Origin: Kiloniella sp. EL199
GTDB lineage: Bacteria; Pseudomonadota; Alphaproteobacteria; Kiloniellales; Kiloniellaceae
Assembly: GCF_900313065.1 (NCBI RefSeq)
Contig: NZ_OMPU01000006.1
Coordinates: 30,006 to 94,005 of the forward strand
Length of the DNA: 64,000 nt
Direction of reading: 5' to 3'
In this document: positions 63,979 to 64,000 of the stretch, in pieces
How the letters are laid out: every line of letters begins with the position of its first letter
How positions within the stretch are numbered: position 1 is the first letter of the stretch
The notes under the pieces: model-generated
The model's database searches: none
The model's input: the letters and a program-made list of their open reading frames with translations, nothing else
What the model was told of the DNA's origin: nothing
Program-made: the position numbers and the translations under genes

Positions 63979-64000
63979 GTGAGACTGATAAAAAGCCAAA
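63975..64000 (+). CDS. Start of the next gene (partial, possibly an AMP-binding acyl-CoA ligase)
   Basis: Only eight codons are visible (MSETDKKP), beginning inside the ABC ATPase stop codon. The overlap shows translational coupling. In alphaproteobacteria a LivG-type gene in this setting is often followed by a long-chain fatty-acid-CoA ligase gene; the visible residues cannot confirm it. Confidence 0.5.

Noticed and set aside
1-64000. CRISPR array, tRNA or rRNA genes, complete transposase or integrase
   Set aside because: No regularly spaced repeats, no T-loop-like tRNA signature with matching stems, no rRNA sequence and no transposase or integrase motifs were recognised in any frame.

Overview
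The window reads as the chromosome of a marine-type alphaproteobacterium (Rhodospirillales/Kiloniellales-like by gene content). The base composition looks to be a little under 50% GC by eye; I did not compute it. Support for this placement comes from the contiguous tuf-S10-spc-alpha ribosomal cluster, a short LID-less adenylate kinase, an ATP12-type F1 assembly chaperone, and a biotin-dependent propionyl-CoA carboxylase pair close to Do protease, rarA, crcB and rluC genes. No rRNA, tRNA, CRISPR array, complete insertion sequence or prophage was recognised.

Layout. (1) Positions 1-14520: the 3' end of tuf, a strong terminator, then rpsJ to rpoA-rplQ with secY and adk embedded. A near-consensus sigma70 promoter restarts transcription in front of rpsM, and a terminator follows rplQ. 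(2) 14639-25114: housekeeping genes, namely an HtrA/Do protease, rarA, an isochorismatase-fold protein lacking all three catalytic residues, the fluoride channel crcB, a pseudouridine synthase, a HAD phosphatase, an ATP12 chaperone and pccB/pccA. (3) 25250-29482: a hypothetical protein with a HEPN-like RNxxxH motif, then a small glycan/modification group (methyltransferase, asparagine synthetase-type amidotransferase, family 2 glycosyltransferase). (4) 29662-35365: an OFA-family (oxalate/formate type) carrier whose upstream region carries a textbook sigma54 promoter, divergent from an NtrC-type regulator and its Cache-domain sensor kinase. (5) 35488-41899: a TRAP transporter operon with an N-formylglutamate amidohydrolase and a glutamine-synthetase-family ligase, divergent from an RpiR/MurR regulator.

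(6) 42017-43450 is a small, AT-rich foreign patch. A possible toxin tail abuts an acidic immunity-like gene, and a broken Rhs core (two recognisable motifs in two frames) runs into a second immunity-like gene. This is the layout expected of a collapsed Rhs polymorphic-toxin locus. (7) 43796-53695: cysE, an acetyltransferase, and what looks like a decayed duplication. A 55-codon relic of an amino-acid ABC ATPase, a PhnD-like binding protein and a frameshifted hybrid kinase stand next to an intact cystine-type ABC transporter (TcyJLN) and an intact paralogous CHASE hybrid kinase. (8) 53737-57279: a LysR regulator, a threonine-synthase-like PLP enzyme, an acetyltransferase and a lipoprotein. (9) 57578-59598 is a graveyard of signalling genes: receiver, PAS, histidine kinase and response-regulator pieces broken by frameshifts, stops and an internal deletion. 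(10) 59605-64000: an acetyltransferase, trhO, about 1.4 kb of mostly non-coding DNA holding a DUF1127-like micro-ORF and several strong palindromes, then a MerR regulator and a branched-chain-type ABC ATPase that overlaps the next gene.

The first 25 kb is ordinary and well conserved. The interest lies in the accessory half: a coherent sigma54 transport-control module, an unusual amidohydrolase-TRAP-ligase operon, an Rhs relic, and three separate signs of decay in sensory genes.
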